Assembly: GCF_014202905.1 (NCBI RefSeq)
Contig: NZ_JACHHY010000011.1
Span: 82,470 to 146,469 of the forward strand
Source: Chitinivorax tropicus
GTDB lineage: Bacteria > Pseudomonadota > Gammaproteobacteria > Burkholderiales > SCOH01
Reading direction: 5' to 3'
DNA length: 64,000 nucleotides
Position numbers and translations under genes: made by a program. Shown one piece after another: positions 1 to 8,400 of the stretch (its first letter is position 1; each line of letters begins with the position of its first letter). The notes below the pieces were generated by a model. That model had not been told where the DNA came from, ran no database searches, and worked only from the letters and a program-made list of their open reading frames with translations.

Positions 1-417
1 CAGCTGCAACAAGGTGTCCCGCGCCAGATACATGCCCTCGCCCATCCGACAGCTACCATCCAGGTGCGGGTCATTGATCAAGCCCTTCCAGCCTATGGTG
101 GTGCGTGGCTTTTCAAAATAGGCACGCATCACCAGCACCAACGTATCGGATACGTCTTCGGCCAGCTGCCGCAGCCGTTGGGCATAGTCCAGAGCCGCAA
201 CAGGATCATGGATCGAGCAAGGCCCGACAATGACCACCCAACGTGGATCATTACGATCCAGAATCTCAGTCAGCATCCGTCTGCCTTCAGCTACAGAGGC
301 CACGGTGCAGGCATTGCCCGGTAATTGTCCACGCAGCTCGACCGGGCTGGGCATGGCTTCCGCCACCACCCGCCGGCCCAGCGCACCAGTGTGCGTTTCG
401 GTCAGATCTCGTTTCAT
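1..417 (-). CDS. aroG: 3-deoxy-7-phosphoheptulonate (DAHP) synthase, partial (N-terminal 139 residues)
   Basis: First enzyme of the shikimate pathway, condensing phosphoenolpyruvate and erythrose-4-phosphate. The frame opens at an ATG at 417 and runs in frame to base 1, so the C-terminal part is outside the window. It shows the class I (AroF/G/H) motifs GPCSIHDP (about residues 70-77) and YFEKPRTTIGWKGLINDP (about residues 103-120), which hold PEP- and metal-site residues. A weak GAGA lies about 9 bases before the ATG. The isozyme (Phe-, Tyr- or Trp-sensitive) cannot be told from this part, so aroG is a family-level symbol. The candidate Trp-codon leader upstream (544-600) would fit a tryptophan-controlled isozyme. 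Identity is secure; isozyme is inference. Confidence 0.93.
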   Translation of the reverse strand, partial: MKRDLTETHTGALGRRVVAEAMPSPVELRGQLPGNACTVASVAEGRRMLTEILDRNDPRWVVIVGPCSIHDPVAALDYAQRLRQLAEDVSDTLVLVMRAYFEKPRTTIGWKGLINDPHLDGSCRMGEGMYLARDTLLQL

Positions 418-503
418 CAGGTGAATTCTCTACGCGAAGTACAGTCAGCAATGGATTGGATGGTATGTCTCGCGGCAACGGCAGGCCAGATGCTGTTGCG
501 TGG

Positions 504-581
504 GGCTCGGCACGGCCTGGATCACATGCCAAGCCGGGGCCGATCAGGTGGGCACCTTGCATCGAACCCATGCCAAGTGCC
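504..581 (-). promoter_or_regulatory. Attenuator-like mutually exclusive hairpins in the DAHP synthase leader
   Basis: On the minus strand, segment 1 (581-570) pairs with segment 2 (562-551) as a 12-position stem with one mismatch and one G-U. Segment 3 (535-527) pairs with segment 4 (512-504) as nine pairs with one G-U. CTTGGCAT occurs in both segment 1 (577-570) and segment 3 (533-526), so segment 2 could pair with either. This 1:2 / 2:3 / 3:4 layout is that of classical amino-acid attenuators. Segment 4 is not followed by a U-run, so the effector step, if real, is not an ordinary intrinsic terminator. Confidence 0.35.
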
Positions 582-600
582 ACCAAGGGGATTCATTCAT
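544..600 (-). CDS. Candidate Trp-rich leader peptide (18 residues) ahead of the DAHP synthase gene
   Basis: A short minus-strand frame opens with ATG at 600 and stops with TGA at 544-546, about 127 bases before the DAHP synthase start. It encodes 18 residues, three of them Trp (residues 6, 7 and 11), including a TGG-TGG pair. This is the hallmark of a ribosome-stalling attenuator peptide. Its second half lies inside a long hairpin (551-581), and downstream repeats allow alternative pairings. Against it: no good Shine-Dalgarno sequence is visible, and no intrinsic terminator with a U-run follows. Treat it as a candidate. Confidence 0.38.
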   Translation of the reverse strand: MNESPWWHLAWVRCKVPT

Positions 601-721
601 CGACAGAGCCAGCGTGCGGACTCAGGTGGACGCGATCTGCGATATCCACCGCCAGGGCGTCTGGTGCCCGGGCTCCGCTGCAATGGCTGATCCAGCGTCG
701 ATTGCGAAACCTCACCAACAA

Positions 722-757
722 CGCCCATGATCATGCATGGGCGGGTTTTGCAAAACC
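722..757. other. Hairpin plus 14-bp palindrome between chemoreceptor and DAHP synthase genes
   Basis: CGCCCATG (722-729) and CATGGGCG (736-743) form an 8-bp stem with a 6-base loop. It is followed directly by the perfect palindrome GGTTTTGCAAAACC (744-757). It may terminate the chemoreceptor transcript (minus strand, stop at 883), but the trailing bases TTGTTGG are a poor U-tract, so an operator is equally possible. I see no gene elsewhere in 601-882. Confidence 0.35.
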
Positions 758-882
758 TTGCGCCAGATCAAGTCCCATTCTCATGCAGAACCAGGCAAAT
801 ACCGCTCAGATCATGACATGTGCTGTGATCTACAGCCCAGCCACCGGTAATCTGCTGGCCACGACTACAGCACACAGCTGTT

Positions 883-2895
883 TCACAGTTTGAATGCGCG
901 TAGCGATTGTTGCAGGCCATTCGCCTCATCATGCAGGCGCTGAGACACATGCAGCGTACTCTGCACCGCTGCTGCATTCTGCTCGGCCATCTGCGCCACC
1001 TTCTCGACATTTTGCGCAATCAATGTGCTGGCTGCCCGCTGCTCGGTTGTCGAACAGGTGATGTCGTCGATCATCGATTTGGCCTGGCTGATTGTCCTGC
1101 GGATCTCCTCGACTGCATCACCGACATTTCTGACCAGCTGCACGCCATTGCCGACCCGCTGGTGACCAGCCTGCATCACATCGACAGCCCGATAGGTCTT
1201 CCGCTGCACATCTTGAATCATTCTTTCGATCTGCTGGGTTGCCTCGGATGTCCGTGCTGCCAATGTGCGCACCTCATCCGCCACCACCGCAAAACCACGG
1301 CCTGCCTCGCCAGCCCGCGCACTTTCTATTGCCGCATTCAAAGCAAGCAGATTGGTCTGATCGGCAATGTCCTTGATCACACCGACTATATTGGAAATCT
1401 CAGTGGCACTCTCTCTAAGCTCACCGATGGTCCGCGCTGTCTCATTCACCGATTGCTCGATCTGAATGATCTCCCCCACCGCCCCATGCACCACCCTCTC
1501 CATCTGCACCGACTGATGCTGGGTCGCCTCGGCTTGGCGATCGACATCCGATGTACTGTCCGCCACCTGAGCGATGCTCACGGTCATCTGCTGGACCGAC
1601 GATGCCATGCTGGCAGCAGCATGGCTTTGCTGGATCGAGCTGGTCGCGATCTGCTCTGCGCTGTCATTCAACTCAGTCACAGCCTGGGCCACCTGCCCCG
1701 CAGCATGATTCAACTGGCCGATGAGCTCGCGCCAGGACATTGCCACCGAATTGACTGCCACCCCAATCTGTTGAAACTCATCCCGCCCCGTGATACGAGC
1801 AGTCACGGTCAAATCGCCCGTGGACAGCGCCGCCGAGACCCGCCCCAGTTCGGACACCCCTTCCTGTAAAGAACGATAGGTACCCAGAAACAACCATGAC
1901 ACCAATAAAGCCAGGGCAATCATCAATCCAGAAATGGTGATGATCATCCGATGCGATGACACATCCTGAGCGGCCAGCACGGTTGCCAGCTCCCCACCGA
2001 TGACCTTGAACAGCTGGTACACCTCATCAATAGCAGCAGATGTCATCTCGAAATATGCCGCAGGCTCGGTCTGAATCTGCTCTGCCATCACCAGCTGCGA
2101 CTCCACATTCTGCACAGCCTGGCCAATGCGAGCCAGCAGGCGTCCACTTTGGTCACCCAAGACAGCCTGAAGCGCCGGCTCATTCCCAAAGGCCAGCGCC
2201 AATTGCAATTGCGTGCCGGCCAACAGATGCCGTGCGATCCCGACATGGGTGGCCATTTTCATCCGCTCATCGAGCGTAATCTGTTTCCGGCTGGCAATCC
2301 CTGTCCCCATGCCGCGCGCCAAGGCCAGGCGCTCACCCAGCAGAATCAGGTCTTCATAGGCCAAGCGCTGCAGATAATAAACCTGCGGGTCCCGATTCGC
2401 CTTCAATCCGCTGGCATCCGTCATTTGCATCATGGTCTTCAGCACATTGCTGATCAGCGTGGTGTGGGCCTGGAAATTCTGTTGGATTTCCGCCTGCCGC
2501 CATTGCTGATGCACAGACCGCCACTCCGACAGAATCGCCGTGATTTCACGCTGATAACCTGTTGAATTGGCAAGCCGTGTCAAGTCCACGCCATTTTTTT
2601 CCAACGCAGCCTCATTCTCCTCGATCCGTGGGCCAAACGTCGTATCACCACTCAGAAAACCATTGGTCATGCCACGATGCTTCTGCACCTGGATCAGCAA
2701 ATGACTCAAGGACTGGTTCACCTCAACACCTTGCTGTGCCTGATCGATCTGGCGGACATCATTCAACAATTCCAATGCAAGTGTGCCCGCCAACATCACC
2801 AACGGCACACCCAGCACCGCCCCCACCAACATGAACTTTGCGCCGAATTTCAGATGACTGGCCAAACTGGCGGCTGGCCGCAACAATCCCCACAT
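883..2895 (-). CDS. Methyl-accepting chemotaxis protein with NIT-like helical sensor
   Basis: Membrane chemoreceptor that passes ligand signals to CheA/CheW. The 670 residues contain a first membrane segment (about 18-42) and a periplasmic all-helical region with an HRGMTNGFL stretch resembling the NIT (nitrate/nitrite-sensing) family. A second membrane segment (about 317-337) and a HAMP domain follow, then a cytoplasmic signalling domain whose hairpin tip ([17 protein letters not shown], about 515-535) is canonical. There is no C-terminal CheR-tethering pentapeptide. I chose the ATG at 2895 because GGGAGG lies about 4 bases before it; the longer frame from 2925 lacks a ribosome site. The ligand is unknown, and the NIT assignment is by pattern only. 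Confidence 0.9.
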   Translation of the reverse strand: MWGLLRPAASLASHLKFGAKFMLVGAVLGVPLVMLAGTLALELLNDVRQIDQAQQGVEVNQSLSHLLIQVQKHRGMTNGFLSGDTTFGPRIEENEAALEKNGVDLTRLANSTGYQREITAILSEWRSVHQQWRQAEIQQNFQAHTTLISNVLKTMMQMTDASGLKANRDPQVYYLQRLAYEDLILLGERLALARGMGTGIASRKQITLDERMKMATHVGIARHLLAGTQLQLALAFGNEPALQAVLGDQSGRLLARIGQAVQNVESQLVMAEQIQTEPAAYFEMTSAAIDEVYQLFKVIGGELATVLAAQDVSSHRMIITISGLMIALALLVSWLFLGTYRSLQEGVSELGRVSAALSTGDLTVTARITGRDEFQQIGVAVNSVAMSWRELIGQLNHAAGQVAQAVTELNDSAEQIATSSIQQSHAAASMASSVQQMTVSIAQVADSTSDVDRQAEATQHQSVQMERVVHGAVGEIIQIEQSVNETARTIGELRESATEISNIVGVIKDIADQTNLLALNAAIESARAGEAGRGFAVVADEVRTLAARTSEATQQIERMIQDVQRKTYRAVDVMQAGHQRVGNGVQLVRNVGDAVEEIRRTISQAKSMIDDITCSTTEQRAASTLIAQNVEKVAQMAEQNAAAVQSTLHVSQRLHDEANGLQQSLRAFKL

Positions 2896-3103
2896 AACGC
2901 CTCCCATTCCAAGTGAGCACGCCATTGGAACAACCCAGATTCAACCCAGCTGCCCTCAAGCAGCACCAACATGAATCCTGTCATGAAGTTACAATTGCTT
3001 TGCCACATACAAGTAAAGCGCTTTTTCTGCAATGGCTGCTAACGTTATAGGCAACAATGACGCGCTACGCCCATCGGACTGCGCAGGATGTCCGTCGTCA
3101 GCA

Positions 3104-3133
3104 CCAAGAAAAATGGCCGACTGCGTCGGCCAT
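3104..3133 (-). terminator. Intrinsic terminator of the AsmA-like gene
   Basis: On the minus strand ATGGCCGAC - GCA - GTCGGCCAT (3133-3113) forms a 9-bp stem, followed by TTTTTCTT. It lies about 30 bases past the AsmA-like stop codon. Confidence 0.85.
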
Positions 3134-3164
3134 CTCAAACAACATCTCATCAACTGAACAAGGA

Positions 3165-4457
3165 TCACTCAGTCTCTTCCGTGTGTGGTGCCTCGCTTGT
3201 AGCGGCGCTCCCCTCCGCAGGTCGGGCCCGGATCGAGCCAGTGGGTCGTAACAAGGGGCTGTCCAACGTCCCGCCAACACTGATGGGAACCGCCAGCGGG
3301 TTCACCGCACTCTTGATGCGAACGCTGAATTGGCCGTTAGCTTTCTTGTCCGGGGAAATCAACAAACCACCATTGGCAACCAGCAAACCAGACTGCAGCC
3401 CCACCCCCTTGAAACGATAGGTCTTGTCACTGACCTCCAGATTGCCTGTCAAGACATCGAAACGCGTCTTGCCGCCCCGCAGGCCACCCTCACCTTTGGT
3501 GCCAGCGTTGTAACGGATGGCTGTGATGAAATCGAAATTGTTGATCGTGCCATCTTCCACCTTGAACGATGCTTCCGCCCGTGGTGCCAGCAACAGGTCT
3601 TCCAGATACTTGCCATTCGAGCCGAACACCCCTTCCATTGAAGCACGGCCCGCTACATTGGTCTTCTCACTCAACCCTTGGGTCAACGTCTCCAGCTGCA
3701 GATTGCTCATGGTGTATTTACCGGACAACTGCCATTTGTCTGCCCACTCCAGCTTGGCCGAGCCGACCAATGTGCCGCCCGAGATCACCGCCCGGATATC
3801 ATCGATCACCAATCCATCCATATTGCCCAAGGCATTGATGGTCAACGAGCCGAACTTGACGGCGGGTGCCACCGGAGGCGACCAGCTCTGCGCGACAAAG
3901 CTGAAACTGTATTGACCATCCTTGGGCGCGATCTGCAGCGTTGCCGGGCTGCCCTCCTGCGACAACACGATATCCTTGAACCCGCCACTCGGATCAAACG
4001 ACACCGCCGCATTCAAGGGGCCAACTGTCGCATGATTCATGCGGATGTTGCTTTCGGTGAACTTCACCGATTCCACGCGGAAACGACTCATTCCTTTTCC
4101 CGCATTCAGGATCGCAGGGGCAATCAGCATAAACTCCTGTTTTACATCAGCACCTTCCAATGTCAATTGACGGATGGTCAATTGATCCGTCAACAAACTC
4201 AAATATGCTGGCAATACCAGAGCCTTTCTGATCTGCACCTCCTGGTGCTCGCCGATCATCATGCTTTCCAGCACCAGCTTGGGCATGGGGGTATAGGCGA
4301 TCGCGATGTTGCCGATTTTGACCGGCTGCCGCAATTGGCCGCTCAATGCTTTTTCAAGCTGTGGAATATATAAATTGATCGGATAGACAAGCGGAAATAG
4401 CAATACCAACGCCAGCAAAACCACCAGCGCCCCGATCAGAATTTTAAAAATTTTCAT
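3165..4457 (-). CDS. AsmA-family protein
   Basis: The product is 430 residues with one N-terminal membrane anchor (about 4-26: LIGALVVLLALVLLFPLVY) and a long periplasmic beta-rich region. The start matches the AsmA/TamB-like pattern: anchor, then LYIPQLEKALSGQLRQPV, then repeated strands with GxFSVRIK-type segments near the C-terminus. Family members influence outer-membrane lipid transport and assembly; the exact role here is not visible. At 430 residues it is shorter than E. coli AsmA (about 617). It is monocistronic, ends at a strong terminator and is divergent from the tRNA-Asn cluster. The start at 4457 is the only Met before the anchor. Confidence 0.72.
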   Translation of the reverse strand: MKIFKILIGALVVLLALVLLFPLVYPINLYIPQLEKALSGQLRQPVKIGNIAIAYTPMPKLVLESMMIGEHQEVQIRKALVLPAYLSLLTDQLTIRQLTLEGADVKQEFMLIAPAILNAGKGMSRFRVESVKFTESNIRMNHATVGPLNAAVSFDPSGGFKDIVLSQEGSPATLQIAPKDGQYSFSFVAQSWSPPVAPAVKFGSLTINALGNMDGLVIDDIRAVISGGTLVGSAKLEWADKWQLSGKYTMSNLQLETLTQGLSEKTNVAGRASMEGVFGSNGKYLEDLLLAPRAEASFKVEDGTINNFDFITAIRYNAGTKGEGGLRGGKTRFDVLTGNLEVSDKTYRFKGVGLQSGLLVANGGLLISPDKKANGQFSVRIKSAVNPLAVPISVGGTLDSPLLRPTGSIRARPAEGSAATSEAPHTEETE

Positions 4458-4487
4458 TGAGTCGTTACCTAATGTTGTTCTTAGCTA

Positions 4488-4516
4488 TTGACCGACATTC
4501 GAAAGGTCATTAATAT
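4488..4516 (+). promoter_or_regulatory. Sigma-70 promoter of the tRNA-Asn array
   Basis: TTGACC (4488-4493), a 17-base spacer and TAATAT (4511-4516) make a near-consensus promoter. The next bases, ACGCGCC, form a GC-rich discriminator as found in stringently controlled stable-RNA promoters. The first tRNA begins 15 bases after the -10 box. Confidence 0.8.
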
Positions 4517-4531
4517 ACGCGCCTTCTTTGA

Positions 4532-4607
4532 TCCCCGATAGCTCAGTCGGTAGAGCGACGGACTGTTAATCCGCAGGTCGCTGGTTCGAGCCCAGCTCGG
4601 GGAGCCA
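4532..4607 (+). tRNA. tRNA-Asn (GTT), copy 1
   Basis: This 76-base tRNA has an encoded CCA end. The acceptor strands TCCCCGA and TCGGGGA pair fully, the T arm contains GGTTCGA, and the anticodon GTT is at 4565-4567. It is the first of four head-to-tail copies under one promoter. Confidence 0.97.
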
Positions 4608-4663
4608 AATTCTAATGCAAGTTGCATATTTCACAAACAGCATCTTGTAATATTTTTCGATGA

Positions 4664-4739
4664 TCCCTGATAGCTCAGTCGGTAGAGCGACGGACTGTTA
4701 ATCCGCAGGTCGCTGGTTCGAGCCCAGCTCGGGGAGCCA
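4664..4739 (+). tRNA. tRNA-Asn (GTT), copy 2 with acceptor-stem variant
   Basis: Same as copy 1 except T instead of C at tRNA position 5 (base 4668). This turns the fifth acceptor pair into a U-G wobble. All other bases match, and the CCA is encoded. The 56-base spacer before it (4608-4663) holds a short inverted repeat ATGCA...TGCAT. Confidence 0.96.
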
Positions 4740-4800
4740 TCAAATTTGGCAAATATCTGTCGCTGCTTACCAAGGCAGCAACAGATAAAATTTCTACCGA

Positions 4801-4876
4801 TCCCCGATAGCTCAGTCGGTAGAGCGACGGACTGTTAATCCGCAGGTCGCTGGTTCGAGCCCAGCTCGGGGAGCCA
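4801..4876 (+). tRNA. tRNA-Asn (GTT), copy 3
   Basis: Identical to copy 1 over all 76 bases. The preceding 61-base spacer contains an imperfect 10-bp hairpin, CTGTCGCTGC...GCAGCAACAG (about 4757-4784). Confidence 0.97.
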
Positions 4877-4934
4877 AATACAAACAAGTAAAACCCTTTG
4901 CTACATCGCAAGTTGTAGCAAAGCCATCTACCGA

Positions 4935-5010
4935 TCCCCGATAGCTCAGTCGGTAGAGCGACGGACTGTTAATCCGCAGGTCGCTGGTTCGAGCCCAGCT
5001 CGGGGAGCCA
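4935..5010 (+). tRNA. tRNA-Asn (GTT), copy 4
   Basis: Identical to copies 1 and 3. The preceding 58-base spacer holds a 10-bp hairpin, CTTTGCTACA...TGTAGCAAAG (about 4895-4922). The array ends at the terminator just downstream. Confidence 0.97.
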
Positions 5011-5016
5011 AATTCA

Positions 5017-5047
5017 AGACGATACTCTCGGGTATCGTCTTTTTGTT
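5017..5047 (+). terminator. Terminator of the tRNA-Asn array
   Basis: AGACGATAC (5017-5025) and GTATCGTCT (5032-5040) form a 9-bp stem with a 6-base loop, then TTTTG. It lies 6 bases past the last tRNA. Confidence 0.9.
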
Positions 5048-5431
5048 TGTATCGTCGCCAGCTGGGTCAAGCCAGCATCCCAGCCACTCGCAAGCCACCT
5101 TCCAGGCAACGACAAAGCAGGTTCCGCTGACGGGCTGGCAAACCACAGCCGCAACCCATATAACTATATATAGTTCAGCCATGCATCAAACTGGGAAAGA
5201 CATCACCCGTCTCATGATTGAATGGGGCCACGCACATCCTGCGAACCCCACCGCACCTGATGTGACCAAAGAGATTCAGCGATGTCCTCCGAAAGGGAAT
5301 ACCGGCGTGACTTGGTAACCATGCTGGCCAATACGGCGCCTGGCCTCGTTAAATATTCGCCATGCTCCATTCCGGATGTATCATAGGCCCCGATACAACT
5401 GACGTCCGACGCAACGGGAACCCCTGACGCC
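5048..5431. other. Intergenic region with a 14-bp AT palindrome
   Basis: About 380 bases separate the tRNA terminator from the c-di-GMP gene. No convincing gene is present; the frame at 5043-5318 has no family resemblance and an amino-acid make-up unlike its neighbours. The one clear feature is the perfect palindrome AACTATATATAGTT (5162-5175), standing out in GC-rich DNA and possibly an operator. Confidence 0.5.
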
Positions 5432-8400
5432 ATGCCCTTCTTCAGTAAAAAGCCAGCCCTGACCAACACATCGACAACTGATGCCAATTGGCAACAGCTG
5501 TTTGACGCCATGGACAAGATATCCGTCCAGGGCTATGACCGCCATCGTCGCGTTGTCTATTGGAATGCAGCCTCCGAGCATCTGTATGGTTACTCGCGTA
5601 GTGAGGCATTGGGCAGACAGCTTGAGGATTTGATCATCCCCCCCGCGATGCGTGAGCAGGTGATCGCTGCGGTCGCCAACTGGTTTGACCACAAAATCCC
5701 CATTCCCACTGGTGAATTGACCTTGACCAGCAAATATGGACAGGCTGTCCATGTGCTCTCCAGCCACTTGATTCCACCTGCGTTGCATGATGGTGAGATC
5801 ATCATGTATTGCGTGGACATCGACTTGTCCGAGCGCGTCAAGACCGAGGTGCAGCTCAAAGCCAGTGAGGCCCGTCTCCGGCATATGGTGGAGCAGCTTC
5901 CTGCCGGGGCGCTGTATGTTGAGGGCCAGCAGGTCTGGCTGAATCGGGCTGCGGAAATGCTGATTGGCTACCCGCGTGCACAAATCCAGACACTTGATGA
6001 TTGGTTCAGGACGGTTTATCACGACCAAGCCGATGCCATGCGCGCGCTTTTTGAATCGGATCGCAAGCAGGGCTTCCCCTGCCGTCGCCAGATGGAGCTG
6101 ACCCACCAGGACGGCTCGAAGCGATTGATTGAGTTTGCAGGCTTTGCCGATGAGAAAAGTGAAGTCCATCTGATGATCGATGTGACTGAGCGAGAGCAGG
6201 CCCAGCAAGCACTCCGTATGAGCGAAGAGCGCTATGAGCTTGCCGTACAGGGCTCGAACGACGGCTTGTGGGATTGGGACATCGTTGGGCAGGTCATGCA
6301 TTACTCGGAGCGGTTTGCAACCATGCTGGGGTACGGGCCGGAGGGCATGGGGGATGAATTCGCCACCTTGATCGATCATATCCATGTAGATGAACGTGAT
6401 CAGGTAGTGGCTTATATGGAATCACATCTGCGCCTGCATACGCCTTTTGAGGTGGAATGCCGCATGACCCGGTGCAATGGGAAAAACGGGTGGTTCCGTC
6501 TGCGCGGGGAAGCCATCTGGGATGAGGCTGGGATACCGATTCGCATGGCAGGGTCGATATCGGACGTCTCCGAATCCAAAACCACCCTCGAAGCCTTGCT
6601 GCGCAGTGAGGCCCGGCTGGCCGATGCGCAGTTGGTGGCCAAGCTGGGCAATTGGGAGTGGCTGGCCAACACCAATGAAATGTGGTGGTCCGAGGTGATG
6701 TATCACCTGCACGATGTCCGTCCGTTACAATTCCACCCCTCGCTGGAAGCCTTTTTACAGCTGATGATCGAAGATGACCGTGAGCCGGCACGGACACAGC
6801 TCAATCGCGTTACCGAGGATCGGCATCGTGCTTCGCTTGAATATCGTATTCGCCAAACCGATGGCCGGTATGCGGACATCTGGCTGACCTGCTACCCACG
6901 GATCAATTCGGATGGTCGGGTAACCGGCCTGCGTGGTACCGCACAGGACATCACCGAACGCAAACACTCAGAGCGGTTATTGGCCGGCGAACGCAAGGTG
7001 CTGGAGCTGATCGCCAGCGGCCAGGCCCTGGAGCTGACCCTCGACACGCTGTGTGCCGCCCTGTCCATGCAGCTGCCGGGTGGCAAACCCTGCGTTCAGG
7101 AGCTGAAACCGGACACCAAGGAGCTTTGCTATCTGGCGAGCGAGCGTCTGCCCGAGCCATTCGTCCGTGCCACCGATGGCTTGCCAGCCACCCCTTACAG
7201 CGGCTCCTGTCCCGCTGCGGCGGTGTTGAAGCGACCGATCAACGTCGAAAACATTGGTGATGACATCATCTGGTCTCAGAACCGGGATCTGGCGCTGAAT
7301 GCACAATTGCTGGCCTGTTGGGCACAGCCTATCGAATCCAAGCAATATCGGGTGATCGGTGTATTGGGCGTGTATTTCCATGACAATCGCCTGCCCACCG
7401 CCGCTGAATCGGAAACCATTGAGCGCATGGCCCGCCTGGCGGGCATTGCCATCGAAAACCACCGCATCGAGACGGCCTTGCGGCAAAGCGAGGAACGTTG
7501 GCACTTCGCGCTGGAAGGCAGCAGGGATGGGGTGTGGGATTGGCACATCGCAGCCAACGAAGCCTATTACTCCCGGCAATATGAGCAGATTCTGGGTGCC
7601 AGCCAACTGCATCCACTCAGCCATGCGCTGGGTGACTGGGCGCAACGTATCCACACAGAGGACAAGCCTCGGGTCCATCAGGCGATCGAGCACTGTTTCA
7701 CCCAGGACGATGGTCATTACACTTGCGAATATCGCGTACTGAGCCTGGCGGACAATCAGTATCGCTGGGTGCTTGCACGCGGCAAAGTCACCACCTGGGA
7801 CGAATCAGGCCAGCCCATCCGTATGATCGGCACGCTGACCGACATCAGCGACAACAAACGCGCAGAGGAAGAGTTACGGCTCAATGCCAAGGTATTCGAG
7901 GGCACTGGCGAGGGCATTCTGATCACCGATCGCTTCAACCGTATCATGTCGGTCAACGCCGCATTCAGTAAAATCACCGGTTACGCCCGCGATGAAGTCA
8001 TTGGCCGCAACCCATCCATGCTGTCGTCTGGCCGGCACGGCACCGACTTCTTCCGGGCCATGTGGGCAGAGCTGAAAGCCGCCAATTACTGGCAGGGCGA
8101 AATCTACAATCGCCGCAAAAATGGTGAGGTGTTTCCCGAATGGCTGACCATCTCGGTGCTGCGAAAAGACAATGGTGACATTTCCAATTTCATCGCCACG
8201 TTCTCCGATATCAGCGAGCGCAAGGCCCAGGCCGAACATATCCAGTTCCTGGCCAATTTCGATGTCTTGACGCAGCTGCCGAATCGTCAGCTGTTCAAGG
8301 ACAGGGTACACACCGCCATCGCCACCGCCCACCGCATGCGAAGCCGACTAGCCCTGTTGTTCATCGATCTGGATCGATTCAAGAACATCAATGATTCGCT

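Noticed and set aside
907..1869. 320-codon plus-strand frame
   Set aside because: Antisense shadow of the chemoreceptor signalling domain; Cys/His/Leu-rich with no family resemblance and no ribosome site.
4675..5182. Minus-strand frames across the tRNA-Asn copies (endings like APRAGLEPATCGL and PSWARTSDLRINSPS)
   Set aside because: They are antisense readings of the tRNA genes, a known source of false protein annotations.
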